From the NCBI GenBank assembly GCA_016432725.1, contig JACJDG010000003.1, positions 2,852,001-2,916,000 on the forward strand: 64,000 nt of DNA, read 5' to 3'. Under the pieces are notes generated by a model. That model made no database searches. It saw only the letters and a list, made by a program, of their open reading frames with translations, and was not told where the DNA came from. This document shows, piece after piece, positions 37,040 through 47,287 of the stretch. The stretch's first letter is position 1; every line of letters begins with the position of its first letter. A program made the translations under genes and the position numbers. The DNA comes from Streptomyces sp. DHE7-1. GTDB taxonomy: Bacteria; Actinomycetota; Actinomycetes; Streptomycetales; Streptomycetaceae.

Positions 37040-38086
37040 ATGTCCCAAGCCCGTTCCACCCACTTCTCCCGTCGCGGTCTGCTCGCCGCGGGCGGCGCCC
37101 TCGGACTCGGCGCCGCGCTCGCGGCCTGCGGTGACGACAAGGGCAAAGACGCGGGGTCCGACGGGCGGGCCAAGGGCGGCGGGTCCGGCTCCTGGAGCTT
37201 CACGGACGACCGCGGCACGACGGTGAAGCTGGACAGGGTCCCCGCGAACATCGTCGCCTTCACCGGCGTCGCCGCCGCGCTGTACGACTACGGCATCCAG
37301 GTCAAGGGCGTCTTCGGCCCCACGAGGACCACCGCGGGCAAGGCCGACGTCCAGGCCGGCGACATGGACATCAGCAAGGTGACGATCCTCGGCAACACCT
37401 GGGGCCAGTTCAACATCGAGAAGTACGCGGCACTCGCCCCCGACGTGCTCATCAGCACCGTGTTCGACGACGCGGGCACCCTCTGGTACGTCCCCGACGA
37501 GTCGAAGAAGAAGATCGCCCAGCTCGCACCCGGCGTCGGCGTCTCCGTCTACGACCGTCAGCTCACCCAGCCGCTCCAGCGCATGTGGAAGCTGGCCGAG
37601 TCGCTCGGCGCGAACATGAAGGCCGCGAAGGTGACGGACGCCAGGAAGCGGTTCGAGGACGCCTCGGCCCGGCTGCGCGCCGCCGCCAGGGCCAAGCCCG
37701 GCATCAAGGTCCTGGTCGGCTCCGCGAGCGACCAGCTCTTCTACGTCTCCGGCACCAACCTCTCCGTCGACCTGGAGTACTTCAAGGCCCTCGGCGTGAA
37801 CTTCGTCGAGCCCCCGGAGAGCGCCAAGAAGCAGGGCGGCGGCTGGTACGAGTCCCTGAGCTGGGAGAACGTCGACAAGTACCCGGCCGACATCATCATG
37901 ATGGACGACCGCTCCTCGGCCATCCAGCCGGCCGGCATCACCAAGGCCACCTGGAGGAAGCTGCCCGCCGTCAAGGCGGGACAGGTCATCTCCCGCTCCC
38001 CCGAGCCGATCCTCTCCTACGACAAGTGCGTACCGCTGCTCACCGGCCTGGCCGAGGCACTGGAGAAGGCCAGGAAGGTCCGCTGA
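37040..38086 (+). CDS. desE: Desferrioxamine-binding lipoprotein DesE
   Basis: A 348-residue FecB/BtuF-type siderophore-binding lipoprotein that captures ferrioxamine for ABC import. It has a Tat-like signal FSRRGLLAAGGALGLG and a lipobox ending LAAC. The substrate-binding domain includes FTDDRGTTVKLDRVPANIV and a C-terminal lobe ending LLTGLAEALEKARKVR. Iron-box controlled and followed by desF, as I recall for SCO2780-2785 of S. coelicolor. Confidence 0.88.
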   Translation: MSQARSTHFSRRGLLAAGGALGLGAALAACGDDKGKDAGSDGRAKGGGSGSWSFTDDRGTTVKLDRVPANIVAFTGVAAALYDYGIQVKGVFGPTRTTAGKADVQAGDMDISKVTILGNTWGQFNIEKYAALAPDVLISTVFDDAGTLWYVPDESKKKIAQLAPGVGVSVYDRQLTQPLQRMWKLAESLGANMKAAKVTDARKRFEDASARLRAAARAKPGIKVLVGSASDQLFYVSGTNLSVDLEYFKALGVNFVEPPESAKKQGGGWYESLSWENVDKYPADIIMMDDRSSAIQPAGITKATWRKLPAVKAGQVISRSPEPILSYDKCVPLLTGLAEALEKARKVR

Positions 38087-38123
38087 CAACCCCTTTTCCT
38101 GAACGGCAACCTCAGGAGCCCCC

Positions 38124-38944
38124 ATGACGACGGCCGTGGCCGCCCCGTTCCGCTTCTTCTCCCTCCAGGTCGTACGGACGAGGCGGCCGGGGCCGTCTCT
38201 GGTCCGGGTCACCTTCACCGGGGACGATCTGCACGCCTTCCACTCCGACGGGCGCGACCAGTCCCTGTCGCTGTTCCTGCCGCACCCGGGGCAGGCCGAA
38301 CCCGCCGTACCCCTCGAACTGGGCGACAGATGGTGGCAGGGCTGGCGTGAACTGCCGGACGACGTACGGGCCGTGATGCGGTCGTACACACTCCGGGCCC
38401 TGCGCCGCGACCCCGACGAGATCGACATCGACTTCGCCCTGCACACCCCCGCGGGCCCCGCCTCCCGATGGGCCTCCCGGGCCGTCCCGGCGACCGCGTA
38501 CTCCTGCTGGGACCCGCGGTCGCCGACAACCGGGCCATCCGGTTCCGGCCGCCGGCCGGCACCGACCTCGTCGTCCTCTGGGGCGACGAGACCGCCGTAC
38601 CCGCCGCCTGCGCCATCCTCGAATCCCTGCCCGAAGGCACCCGGGTCCGTGCCTGGCTGGAGGTGCCGCACGCCGGTGACATCCAGGACGTGGCGACCGG
38701 CGCGGACGCGGAGATCACCTGGCTCGTGCGGCACGGGGGCTGCCCGACGGCCGCCGACGCCGTGCGCGCCGCCGGCCTGCCCGCCGCCGAGGCGCCGTAC
38801 GTGTGGCTGGCGGGCGAGTCCGGCCGGGTCAGGGAGCTGCGCCGGCACTTCGTCGGCGAACGCGGTGTCGACCGGCGACGCGTCACCTTCGTCGGCTACT
38901 GGCGGCGGGGCATGACGGAGGAACAGCTCCGCGCCTCGGAGTGA
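38124..38944 (+). CDS. desF: Siderophore-interacting protein DesF, frameshifted
   Basis: About 273 residues with one base restored. The N-terminal FAD-binding barrel (FFSLQVVRTRRPGPSLVRVTF, RSYTLRALRRDPDEIDIDF) is characteristic of the ViuB/SIP family. Near 38490 a G seems missing in CCCGG and the reading continues as GDRVLLLGPAVADNRAIRF with the C-terminal SIP domain (VGYWRRGMTEEQL). It reduces ferric siderophore to free iron in the cytoplasm. RBS AGGAG. Located between desE and desA. Confidence 0.85.
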
Positions 38945-39004
38945 CGCCACCCGCTGCCTCCAAGTGACCCCGGTCACTACGGAGGCATGCCTTCGCGTGA
39001 TCAA

Positions 39005-39025
39005 CTTAGGTTAGGCTAACCTAAG
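39005..39025. promoter_or_regulatory. Perfect iron box upstream of desA
   Basis: A perfect 21-bp palindrome, CTTAGGTTAGGCTAACCTAA plus G, is 59 bp upstream of the desA start. It matches the DmdR1/IdeR consensus (TTAGGTTAGGCTAACCTAA) and controls siderophore biosynthesis. Confidence 0.92.
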
Positions 39026-39083
39026 CCAAGCGGATCTTCGCCTTCTTCCATCCCGCACGGACAGTCCCCCGGAGGACCCCCAC

Positions 39084-40525
39084 ATGCGCTCGCACCTGCT
39101 CAATGGCCTCACGGCGGAGCACTACCGCCGCTCCGTGACCGAAGGAGTCGAGCGGGTGGCGGCCAAACTCGCCACCACCGACCGTCCGTTCACCGGTGTC
39201 ACCGTCGATGCCCTCGCCCCCGCGTCGACGCGGTCGACCTCGACCGGCCGCTCGGCGACACCGCCGCGGTGCTGGACGAGCTGGACGACCTCTACCTCCG
39301 CGACGCCGTGTACTTCCACCACCCGCGCTACCTCGCCCACCTCAACTGCCCGGTGGTCATCCCGGCGGTGCTCGGCGAGGCGGTGCTCTCCGCCGTCAAC
39401 TCCTCCCTGGACACCTGGGACCAGTCGGCCGGCGGCACCCTCATCGAGCGCAGGCTCGTGGACTGGACGGCCGCCCGCATCGGCCTCGGCCCGGGCGCCG
39501 ACGGCGTGTTCACCTCCGGCGGCACCCAGTCCAACCTCCAGGCGCTGCTGCTGGCCCGCGAGGAGGCGAAGAGCGACGGCCTCGGAAAACTGCGGGTCTT
39601 CGCCTCCGAGGCCAGTCACTTCAGCGTCCGGAAGTCCGCGAAGCTGCTCGGCCTGGGCCCGGACTCGGTGGTCACCGTCCCCGTCGACCACGACAAGCGG
39701 ATGCAGACCGTGGCGCTCGCCCACGAGCTGGAGCGCTGCGCGCGGGACGGCCTCGTGCCCATGGCCGTCGTCGCCACCGCCGGCACCACCGACTTCGGCT
39801 CCATCGACCCACTGCCCGAGATCGCCGAACTCTGCGCCCAGTACGGCGTCTGGATGCACGTGGACGCGGCCTACGGCTGCGGGCTGCTCGCCTCGCTGAA
39901 GCACCGGAACCGCATCGACGGCATCGAGCGCGCCGACTCGGTCACCGTCGACTACCACAAGTCCTTCTTCCAGCCCGTAAGTTCGTCCGCCGTGCTGGTC
40001 CGGGACGCGGCCACCCTGCGGCACGCCACCTACCACGCCGAGTACCTCAACCCGCGCCGCATGGTGCAGGAGCGCATCCCCAACCAGGTGGACAAGTCCC
40101 TGCAGACCACCCGCCGCTTCGACGCCCTCAAGCTGTGGCTGACGCTGCGCACCATGGGGGCCAACGGCATCGGTCAGCTCTTCGACGAGGTGTGCGACCT
40201 GGCCCGGCAGGGGTGGCGGCTGCTCGCCGGCGACCCCCGCTACGACGTGGTCGTCGAGCCCGGCCTGTCCACCCTCGTCTTCCGCTACGTCCCCGCGGCG
40301 GTCACCGACCCGGCCGAGATCGACCGCGCCAACCTGTACGCCCGCAAGGCCCTGTTCGCCTCCGGCGACGCCGTCGTCGCGGGCACCAAGGTCGGCGGCC
40401 GCCACTACCTGAAGTTCACCCTGCTCAACCCCGAGACGACGGTGGCCGACATCGCCGCCGTCCTGGACCTGATCGCCGGCCACGCCGAGCAGTATCTGGG
40501 AGAGTCCCTTGACCGCGCGTCCTGA
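39084..40525 (+). CDS. desA: Lysine decarboxylase DesA, frameshifted
   Basis: The first desferrioxamine enzyme, turning lysine into cadaverine with PLP. 480 residues when one base is restored, the expected family length. The start (ATG 39084, RBS GGAGG) reads [17 protein letters not shown]; near 39219 a run of five Cs (six expected) breaks the frame, and the remainder is continuous ([27 protein letters not shown]). The PLP lysine is in [16 protein letters not shown] and the conserved HVDAAYG precedes it. It overlaps the desB start by 17 bases. Confidence 0.9.
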
Positions 40526-41801
40526 AGCCCCGACCGCCCCGTACGACTTCGTGGGGATCGGGCTCGGCCCCTTCAACCTGGGCCTCGCCTGCCTGACCGA
40601 GCCGATCGCCGAACTGAACGGCGTCTTCCTGGACTCCAAGCCCGACTTCGAGTGGCACGCCGGGATGTTCCTGGACGGCGCCCACCTGCAGACCCCGTTC
40701 ATGTCGGACCTGGTCACCCTGGCCGACCCCACCTCCCCGTACTCCTTCCTCAACTACCTGAAGGAGAAGGGCAGGCTGTACCCGTTCTACATCCGGGAGA
40801 ACTTCTACCCGCTGCGCGTCGAGTACGACGACTACTGCCGGTGGGCGGCCGGCAAGCTCGGCAGCGTCCGCTTCGGCACCACGGTCACCGAGGTGAGGTA
40901 CGAGGACGAGGACGAGGTGTACGTCGTCCGCACCGCGGCCGGGGAGACGTTCCGCGCCCGGCACCTGGTCCTCGGCACGGGCACGGTCCCGTTCGTCCCC
41001 GAGGCCTGCCGGGACCTCGGCGACGACGTCGTCCACACCGCGCGCTACCTGCACCGCAAGGCCGACCTGCAGGCCCGGAAGTCACTCACGATCGTCGGCA
41101 GCGGCCAGAGCGCCGCCGAGATCTACTACGAGCTGCTGTCCGACATCGACGTCCACGGCTACGAGCTGAACTGGGTCACCCGCTCCCCGCGGTTCTTCCC
41201 GCTGGAGTACACCAAGCTGACCCTGGAGATGACGTCCCCGGACTACGTCGACTACTTCCGGGCGCTGCCGGAGGAGACCCGCTACCGGCTGGAGAAGCAG
41301 CAGAAGGGCCTGTTCAAGGGCATCAACTCGGAACTGATCGACTCGATCTTCGACCTGCTCTACCAGAAGGACGTGGAGAGCGGCGACCGCCCGGTGCCCA
41401 CCCGGCTGCTCACCAACTCCACGCTGAACGAGGCCCGTCACGAGGACGGCGCGTACACGCTCGGCTTCCACCAGGACGAGCAGGGCAAGGACTTCGAGAT
41501 CCGTTCCGAGGGCCTGGTGCTGGCCACCGGCTACCACTACCGGCCGCCGGCCTTCCTGGAGCCGGTGCGCGAGCGCCTGAACTTCGACGGCCACGGCCGC
41601 TTCGACGTCGCCCGCAACTACGCCATCGACGTCACGGGCCGCGGTGTCTTCCTGCAGAACGCCGGCGTCCACACCCACAGCGTCACCAGCCCCGACCTGG
41701 GCATGGGCGCGTACCGCAACGCGTACATCATCCGTGAGCTGCTCGGCACCGAGTACTACCCGGTCGAGAAGACCATCGCCTTCCAGGAGTTCGCCGTTTG
41801 A
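40509..41801 (+). CDS. desB: Cadaverine N-hydroxylase DesB
   Basis: A 430-residue flavin-dependent N-monooxygenase of the IucD/SidA family that hydroxylates cadaverine. FAD motif: [22 protein letters not shown] motif: [17 protein letters not shown]-terminal ATGYHYRPP. The start TTG 40509 has GGGAGA upstream and overlaps desA. Its TGA stop (41799-41801) falls right at the edge of the TnpB element, whose terminal sequence may contribute the stop itself. Confidence 0.92.
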   Translation: MTARPEAPTAPYDFVGIGLGPFNLGLACLTEPIAELNGVFLDSKPDFEWHAGMFLDGAHLQTPFMSDLVTLADPTSPYSFLNYLKEKGRLYPFYIRENFYPLRVEYDDYCRWAAGKLGSVRFGTTVTEVRYEDEDEVYVVRTAAGETFRARHLVLGTGTVPFVPEACRDLGDDVVHTARYLHRKADLQARKSLTIVGSGQSAAEIYYELLSDIDVHGYELNWVTRSPRFFPLEYTKLTLEMTSPDYVDYFRALPEETRYRLEKQQKGLFKGINSELIDSIFDLLYQKDVESGDRPVPTRLLTNSTLNEARHEDGAYTLGFHQDEQGKDFEIRSEGLVLATGYHYRPPAFLEPVRERLNFDGHGRFDVARNYAIDVTGRGVFLQNAGVHTHSVTSPDLGMGAYRNAYIIRELLGTEYYPVEKTIAFQEFAV

Positions 41802-41950
41802 CTTCCTCCCCCGCCTAAGGGCGCGGGATTCCAGCGGTCGCCCGCTGGGGTTCCTGCTTCACCGACGACCGCCCCGTCCGGGAGGACTCCCGTTGAGGTC
41901 TTACACCGTCTCCACAGGCAGACGCCGCCAGCCCGGCGGCCAGGATGTTG
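41802..41950 (-). ncRNA. Predicted omega-RNA (reRNA) scaffold at the element right end
   Basis: In TnpB systems the guide RNA comes from the 3' end of tnpB and the right end, with the guide taken from flanking DNA. Here the minus strand after tnpB ends in a hairpin and GGGGAGGAAGTCAA, so the guide would start in the 3' end of desB, antisense to it. The limits are approximate and inferred from family knowledge. Confidence 0.4.
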
Positions 41951-43023
41951 CGTGCCGCGTTCACGTCGCGGTCATGCACGGCGCCGCAGCCGCACGTCCA
42001 CTCGCGGACGTTCAGCGGCAGCTTCTCGCGGACCGTGCCGCAGACCCCGCACAGCTTCGAGCTGGGGAAGAAGCGGTCGATCACGACGAGTTCGCGCCCG
42101 TACCAGGCGCACTTGTACTCCAGCATGGAGCGAAGTTCCGTCCACGACGCGTCGGAGACGGCTCGCGCGAGCGAGTGGTTCCTCAGCAGGTTGCGGACGG
42201 TGAGGTCCTCGATCACGACCGTTTGGTTCTCACGGACGAGCCGAGTGGACAGCTTGTGCAGGAAGTCGCGGCGCCGGTCGGCGATCCGCGCGTGGACGCG
42301 AGCGACCTTGACCCGGGCCTTCTCGCGGTTGGCCGAGCCCTTCGCCTTCCGCGACAGCTCGCGCTGTGCGCGGGCGAGGCGGGCGCGGTCGCGGCGCTCG
42401 TGCTTCGGGTTGGCGATCTTCTCCCCGGTGGACAGCGTCACCAGGGACGTGATCCCGGCGTCAATGCCGACGGCCTGCGTGGTGGTGGACGCGGGCGTGA
42501 TGGTGTCCTCGCACAGCAGGGACACGAACCAACGCCCGGCCGCGTCGCGGGACACTGTCACGGTCGTCGGCTCCACGCCTTCGGGCAGGGGACGCGACCA
42601 GCGGATGTCCAGTGGCTGGGCCGTCTTCGCCAGTGTCAGCTTCCCGTCACGCCACTTGAACGCGCTGCGGGTGTACTCGGCCGACGCTCGGGACTTCTTC
42701 CGGCTCTTGTAGCGCGGGTACTTCGCTCGCTGGGCGAAGAAGTTGGCGAACGCGGCCTGAAGGTGACGCAAGGCCTGTTGAAGAGGGACGGAGGACACCT
42801 CCGCCAGGAAGGCCAGTTCCTCGGTCTTCTTCCACTGCGTCAGCGCCGCCGACGACTGCACGTAGGAGACGCGGCGCTGCTCGCCGTACCACGCGCGAGT
42901 GCGCTCCTCCAACGCCTTGTTGTACACGAGGCGGACGCAGCCGAACGTGCGGGACAGCTCTGCCGCCTGCTCGTTCGTGGGGTAGAAGCGGTACTTGAAC
43001 GCCCGCTTGACCTGCTGCGTCAT
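41815..43023 (-). CDS. tnpB: RNA-guided nuclease TnpB (OrfB family)
   Basis: A 402-residue TnpB. It begins with the OrfB helix-turn-helix (RAFKYRFYPTNEQAAELSRT). All RuvC residues are visible: Asp in VGIDAGITSLV, Glu in VVIEDLTVRNLL and Asp in AVHDRDVNAARNIL. A zinc ribbon uses CGVCG and WTCGCG, the second pair one residue closer than the usual CxxC. Full length and apparently intact. TnpB cuts DNA with an RNA made from the element's right end and helps the transposon persist. Stop TAG lies 14 bases from desB. Without tnpA, movement would need a transposase in trans. Confidence 0.92.
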   Translation of the reverse strand: MTQQVKRAFKYRFYPTNEQAAELSRTFGCVRLVYNKALEERTRAWYGEQRRVSYVQSSAALTQWKKTEELAFLAEVSSVPLQQALRHLQAAFANFFAQRAKYPRYKSRKKSRASAEYTRSAFKWRDGKLTLAKTAQPLDIRWSRPLPEGVEPTTVTVSRDAAGRWFVSLLCEDTITPASTTTQAVGIDAGITSLVTLSTGEKIANPKHERRDRARLARAQRELSRKAKGSANREKARVKVARVHARIADRRRDFLHKLSTRLVRENQTVVIEDLTVRNLLRNHSLARAVSDASWTELRSMLEYKCAWYGRELVVIDRFFPSSKLCGVCGTVREKLPLNVREWTCGCGAVHDRDVNAARNILAAGLAASACGDGVRPQRESSRTGRSSVKQEPQRATAGIPRP

Positions 43024-43181
43024 GCCTCACTTTCTATCAGTTTCCATGTGAACAGCGGGTGCCGGCCGGTGGCCATGGACACCGAATCGCCCTGGCGACC
43101 ATTCGCCTTTCCCTGCCCCGCTACGCGGGAGCTTCGATTCCTCCCCGGCCTGGAAGCCGGGGTATGCACGAAGGAGACCCG

Positions 43182-43721
43182 ATGACCAGCGACACCATGA
43201 CGTTCACCCTCCGGCCCCTCGACCCGCTGAGGGACGCCGAGCTGCTGCACGGCTGGGTCACCCACCCCAAGTCCGCTTTCTGGATGATGCGGGACGCGAG
43301 ACTGCAGGACGTCGAGCGGGCCTACATGGAGATCGCGGCCGACGAGCACCACCACGCCCTCCTCGGGCTGCGCGACGGGGAGCCGGTCTTCCTCATGGAG
43401 AAGTACGACCCGGCCCACCGCGAGCTGGCCGGGCTGTACGAGCCGCTGCCGGGCGACGTCGGCATGCACTTCCTGGTCGCCCCCACCGACACCCCGGTGC
43501 ACGGGTTCACCCGGGCCGTCATCACCGCCGTGATGGCGCACCTCTTCGAGGACCCCGAGACCCGGCGGGTCGTGGTCGAGCCCGACGTTGCCAACAAGGC
43601 GGTGCACGCCCTGAACGAGGCGGTCGGGTTCGTGCCCGAGCGCGAGATCCAGAAGCCGGAGAAGCGGGCGCTGCTGAGTTTCTGCACGCGCGAGCGGTTC
43701 CTGAAGGCGGTGTCCGCGTGA
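43182..43721 (+). CDS. desC: Desferrioxamine N-acyltransferase DesC
   Basis: A 179-residue IucB/GNAT-like acyl-CoA transferase that acylates N-hydroxycadaverine. It contains WMMRDARLQDVERAYMEIA, GMHFLVAPTDTPVHGF and VVVEPDVANKAVHALNEAVGF, the typical acetyl-CoA binding side of this family. ATG 43182 has GAAGGAG upstream. The longer open frame starting inside the transposon is rejected. Its start region survives the TnpB insertion intact, but transcripts from the desA promoter must now read through the element. The stop overlaps desD by four bases. Confidence 0.9.
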   Translation: MTSDTMTFTLRPLDPLRDAELLHGWVTHPKSAFWMMRDARLQDVERAYMEIAADEHHHALLGLRDGEPVFLMEKYDPAHRELAGLYEPLPGDVGMHFLVAPTDTPVHGFTRAVITAVMAHLFEDPETRRVVVEPDVANKAVHALNEAVGFVPEREIQKPEKRALLSFCTRERFLKAVSA

Positions 43722-45487
43722 ACCCCGCCGACGCCGTCGCCCACCTCTCCCCCGAGCGCTGGGAGCGGGCCAACCGGCTGCTCCTGCGCAAGGCGCTCGC
43801 GGAGTTCGCCCACGAACGGCTGCTCACCCCGGAGGCGGACGGCGAGGGGTACGCCGTCCGCAGCGACGACGGGCTCACCCGGTACCGGTTCACCGCGGTC
43901 CGCCGCGCCCTCGACCACTGGCAGGTCGACGCGGAGTCGATCACGCGGCACCGTGACGGCGCCGAACTCCCGCTCGCCGCACTGGACTTCTTCATCGAGA
44001 TGCGCGGCGCCCTGGGGCTGAGCGACGAGATCCTGCCGGTCTACCTGGAGGAGATCTCCTCCACCCTCGCGGGCACCTGCTACAAGCTGGCCAAGCCCCG
44101 TGTCACCTCCGCGGAGCTCGCCCGAGGCTCCTTCCAGGACATCGAGACCGGGATGACCGAGGGCCACCCCTGCTTCGTCGCCAACAACGGGCGGCTCGGC
44201 TTCGGCGTCCACGAGTACCTGTCCTACGCCCCGGAGACCGCGAGCCCGGTCCGGCTGGTGTGGCTGGCCGCGCACCGCTCGCGGGCCGCGTTCACAGCGG
44301 GGGCCGGCGTCGAGTACGAGTCGTTCCTGCGGGCGGAGCTGGGCGAGGCGGCCCTGGAGCGGTTCCGCGCCACCCTCACCGGCCAGGGACTCGACCCCGC
44401 CGAGTACCTGCTCATCCCGGTGCACCCCTGGCAGTGGTGGAACAAGCTCGCCGTCACCTTCGCCGCCGAGGTGGCCCGCCGCCATCTGGTGTGCCTCGGC
44501 GAGGGCGACGACGAGTACCTGGCCCAGCAGTCCATACGGACCTTCTTCAACGCCTCCGACCCGCACCGGCACTATGTGAAGACGGCCCTGTCGGTCCTCA
44601 ACATGGGCTTCATGCGCGGCCTTTCGGCCGCCTACATGGAGGCGACCCCGGCGATCAACGACTGGCTCGCCGAGCTCGTCGAGAACGATCCCGTGCTGAG
44701 GTCCACCGGTCTGTCGGTCATCCGGGAGCGGGCGGCCGTCGGCTACCGGCACCTGGAGTACGAGCGGGCCACCGACCGCTACTCGCCCTACCGGAAGATG
44801 CTGGCCGCGCTGTGGCGGGAGAGCCCGGTGCCGTCCCTGCGCGAGGGCGAGTCACTGGCCACCATGGCCTCGCTGCTGCACGTCGACGACGCGGGCGCGT
44901 CATTCGTCGGCGCCCTCGTCGAGCGTTCCGGCCTGTCGCCCGCCGAGTGGCTGCGGCACTACCTGCGGGCCTACCTCACCCCGCTGCTGCACAGCTTCTA
45001 CGCCTACGACCTGGCCTTCATGCCGCACGGCGAGAACGTGATCCTCGTGCTGCGGGACGGGGTGGTGGAACGCGCGATCTTCAAGGACATCGCGGAGGAG
45101 ATCGTCGTCATGGATCCCGACGCGGTGCTGCCGCCGGAGGTGCGGCGGATCCGTGTCGAGGTGCCCGAGGACCAGAAGCTGCTGTCGGTCTTCACGGACG
45201 TGTTCGACTGCTTCTTCCGGTTCCTGGCGTCGAACCTCGCCGGCGAGGGGATCCTGGCGGAGGACGGCTTCTGGCGGACGGTCGCCGAGGTCGTTCGCGA
45301 GTACCAGCGGTCGGCGCCCGAACTGGCCGACCGGTTCGAGCGGTACGACGTCTTCGCCCCCCGGTTCGCGCTGTCCTGCCTCAACCGGCTCCAGCTGCGC
45401 GACAACCGGCAGATGGTGGACCTCGCCGATCCGTCCGGCGCGCTGCAGCTCGTGGGGCATCTGGACAACCCCGTCGCCGGGTTCTGA
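43718..45487 (+). CDS. desD: Desferrioxamine NIS synthetase DesD
   Basis: A 589-residue IucA/IucC-family siderophore synthetase that joins and cyclises N-hydroxy-N-succinylcadaverine units using ATP. Motifs: EGHPCFVANNGRLGFGVHEY, LIPVHPWQWWNKL, QSIRTFFNASDPHRHYVKTA and the ferric reductase-like C-terminal region beginning GLSPAEWLRHYLRAYLTPLL. Start GTG 43718 overlaps the desC stop. Last gene of the locus, followed by a strong terminator. Confidence 0.93.
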   Translation: MNPADAVAHLSPERWERANRLLLRKALAEFAHERLLTPEADGEGYAVRSDDGLTRYRFTAVRRALDHWQVDAESITRHRDGAELPLAALDFFIEMRGALGLSDEILPVYLEEISSTLAGTCYKLAKPRVTSAELARGSFQDIETGMTEGHPCFVANNGRLGFGVHEYLSYAPETASPVRLVWLAAHRSRAAFTAGAGVEYESFLRAELGEAALERFRATLTGQGLDPAEYLLIPVHPWQWWNKLAVTFAAEVARRHLVCLGEGDDEYLAQQSIRTFFNASDPHRHYVKTALSVLNMGFMRGLSAAYMEATPAINDWLAELVENDPVLRSTGLSVIRERAAVGYRHLEYERATDRYSPYRKMLAALWRESPVPSLREGESLATMASLLHVDDAGASFVGALVERSGLSPAEWLRHYLRAYLTPLLHSFYAYDLAFMPHGENVILVLRDGVVERAIFKDIAEEIVVMDPDAVLPPEVRRIRVEVPEDQKLLSVFTDVFDCFFRFLASNLAGEGILAEDGFWRTVAEVVREYQRSAPELADRFERYDVFAPRFALSCLNRLQLRDNRQMVDLADPSGALQLVGHLDNPVAGF

Positions 45488-45501
45488 TGTCCTGACGGAC
45501 G

Positions 45502-45540
45502 GACGGGCACCCCGCGGTACGGTCCCGCGGGGTGCCCGTC
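45502..45540. terminator. Bidirectional terminator after desD
   Basis: A perfect 16-bp stem (GACGGGCACCCCGCGG with its complement) and seven-base loop, between desD and the convergent GH20 gene. Confidence 0.9.
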
Positions 45541-45549
45541 GTGCCGTGC

Positions 45550-47147
45550 TCAGCCCGCCGGCCAGGGAACCTGGGGCGACTTGTAGTAGCTCATGCCGAG
45601 GGCGTCCCAGCGCGGGGCCTGGGCCGCGAGCCGGACCTTGTAGGTGTCCCAGTCGTGGGTGGCCGCCGGGGACCAGCCCAGCTCGGCCGCTCCGGGCAGA
45701 CGCGGGAAGGCCATGTACTCGATGTCGGAGGACTTGGTGAGGGTCTCCGACCACAGCGGCGCCTCGACCCCGCGGACCGCCGAGGCCGGCGCGCCGGGCA
45801 GATAGCTTCCGGGGTTCCAGTCGTAGGAGCGCCGCACCTCCACCAGGCCCGCCCACTTGGTGCCCAGCCTGGTGCTCGCGGTGTACTTCATGTCGAGGTA
45901 GACCCGGTCGGCCGGGGACAGGATCAGGCCGGTGCCGTTCTGGGCGGCCTTGGCCACCTGGGCCTTCTCCGTCGCGCTGGTGCCGTCCAGGCCCCAGTAC
46001 TGGGCGAGGGCGCCCTTGGCGGGGTGGCCCCGGTGAGCTGGTGCCAGCCGATGACCGTCTTGCCGTACTTGGCGACGACCGGCTGCACCCGGTCCATGAA
46101 CTTCACGTAGTCGGCGTGGCTGGTGGAGTGCGCCTCGTCGCCGCCGATGTGCAGATAGCGGCCGGGGGTGATGGCGGCCAGCTCGCGGATCACGTCGTCC
46201 ACGAAGTCGTACGTCACCTGCTTCGGCACGCACAGCGAGCTGAAGCCGACCTGGGTGCCGGTGTACAGCGGGGGCGCGGTGCCGTCGCAGTTGAGCTGTG
46301 CGTAGGAGGCGAGGGCCGCGTTGGTGTGGCCGGGCATGTCGATCTCGGGCACGACCTCCAGGTAGCGGGAGGCGGCGTAGCGGACGATGTCCTGGTAGTC
46401 GGCCTTGGTGAAGTAGCCGCCCTTGCCGCCGCCGACCTGGGTGGAGCCGCCGTAGGTGGTCAGGCGGGGCCAGGAGTCGACGGCGATGCGCCAGCCCTGG
46501 TCGTCGCTGAGGTGCAGATGCAGGGTGTTGATCTTGTACAGGGCCAGCTCGTCGATGTAGCGCTTGACCTGACCGACGGTGAAGAAGTGCCGGGAGACGT
46601 CCAGCATGGCGCTGCGGTAGGCGTAGCGGGGGCGGTCCTCGACGGTGCCGCCGGCGATCCGCCACGGACCGGGCTGGACGCTCTTGCGCTCGACGGACGC
46701 CGGAAGGAGCTGACGCAGGGTCTGGACGCCGTGGAAGAGGCCGGCGGGAGCGCTCGCGGTGATGGTGACGCCGGTGGGTCCACTGGTCAGCCGGTAGCCC
46801 TCGGCGCCGAACTCGTCCCCGCTCAGGTGGAGTCGGATGCCGCCGGTGCCCTGGTCGGTGACGGGCACGCGGTAGCCGGTGGACGGGCGCAGGATGCCGG
46901 CGAGGTACTCGCCGATCCGGCGGACCTCGTCCGAGCCGTCCACGCGGACGCCGGTGGCCCAGGTGACGGGGTACGGACGCCCGCCGGGCCGTGTCTCGGC
47001 GGGCGCCGGGACCACCCGGGCCAGTGGGGTGGCCGCCGCGGCGGCCGCCGGCGCCGCGCCGACGGTGGTCAGGCCCGCCGCAGCGACGAGCAGCAGGGAT
47101 CCGAGGACGCGGGTCAGCCGGGGAGTCGTGCCCTGGTGCCGTCTCAC
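45550..47147 (-). CDS. Secreted GH20 beta-N-acetylhexosaminidase, frameshifted
   Basis: About 532 residues with one base restored. Signal peptide after GTG 47147 (RBS AAGGGAG): RLTRVLGSLLLVAAAGLTTV. A GH20b domain is followed by the catalytic barrel: LHLHLSDDQGWRIAVDSWP, EVVPEIDMPGHTNAALASY and LHIGGDEAHST, whose Asp-Glu pair is the GH20 catalytic site. Near 46022 a C is missing, and the C-terminal part (AKGALAQYWGLDG, AAELGWSPAATHDWDTY) is in another frame. It trims terminal GlcNAc from chitin fragments. Confidence 0.88.
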
Positions 47148-47287
47148 ATGCGCTCCCTTCACGAGTGGTAAAGACCACTCTCCCGCAGATCCGGCGAATC
47201 AATCCCCGCCCTGCGGAAATCATCCGCCGGAACGGCGGTCGGGCCATCGGTGCGGCCGTCCGGACCCCGCTTCGCCGTGCGGGCCGC

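Larger units (their letters stand above)
41802..43163 (-). mobile_element. TnpB-only IS200/IS605-type element between desB and desC
   Basis: An approximately 1.36-kb insertion with one gene (tnpB), no tnpA and no inverted repeats or target duplication, as expected for IS200/IS605 relatives of the IS1341 kind. Both ends carry a subterminal hairpin in the same orientation preceded by TTCCTCCCC on the plus strand: CCCCGGC/GCCGGGG at 43143-43162 (left end) and CCCGC/GCGGG at 41810-41827 (right end). The element lies exactly in the junction of two genes that are normally adjacent and co-transcribed. Exact boundaries need an empty-site comparison. Confidence 0.8.

Noticed and set aside
43059..43181. 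A longer N-terminus for DesC starting inside the transposon
   Set aside because: The sequence belongs to the TnpB left end; ATG 43182 has GAAGGAG directly upstream and gives the expected protein.
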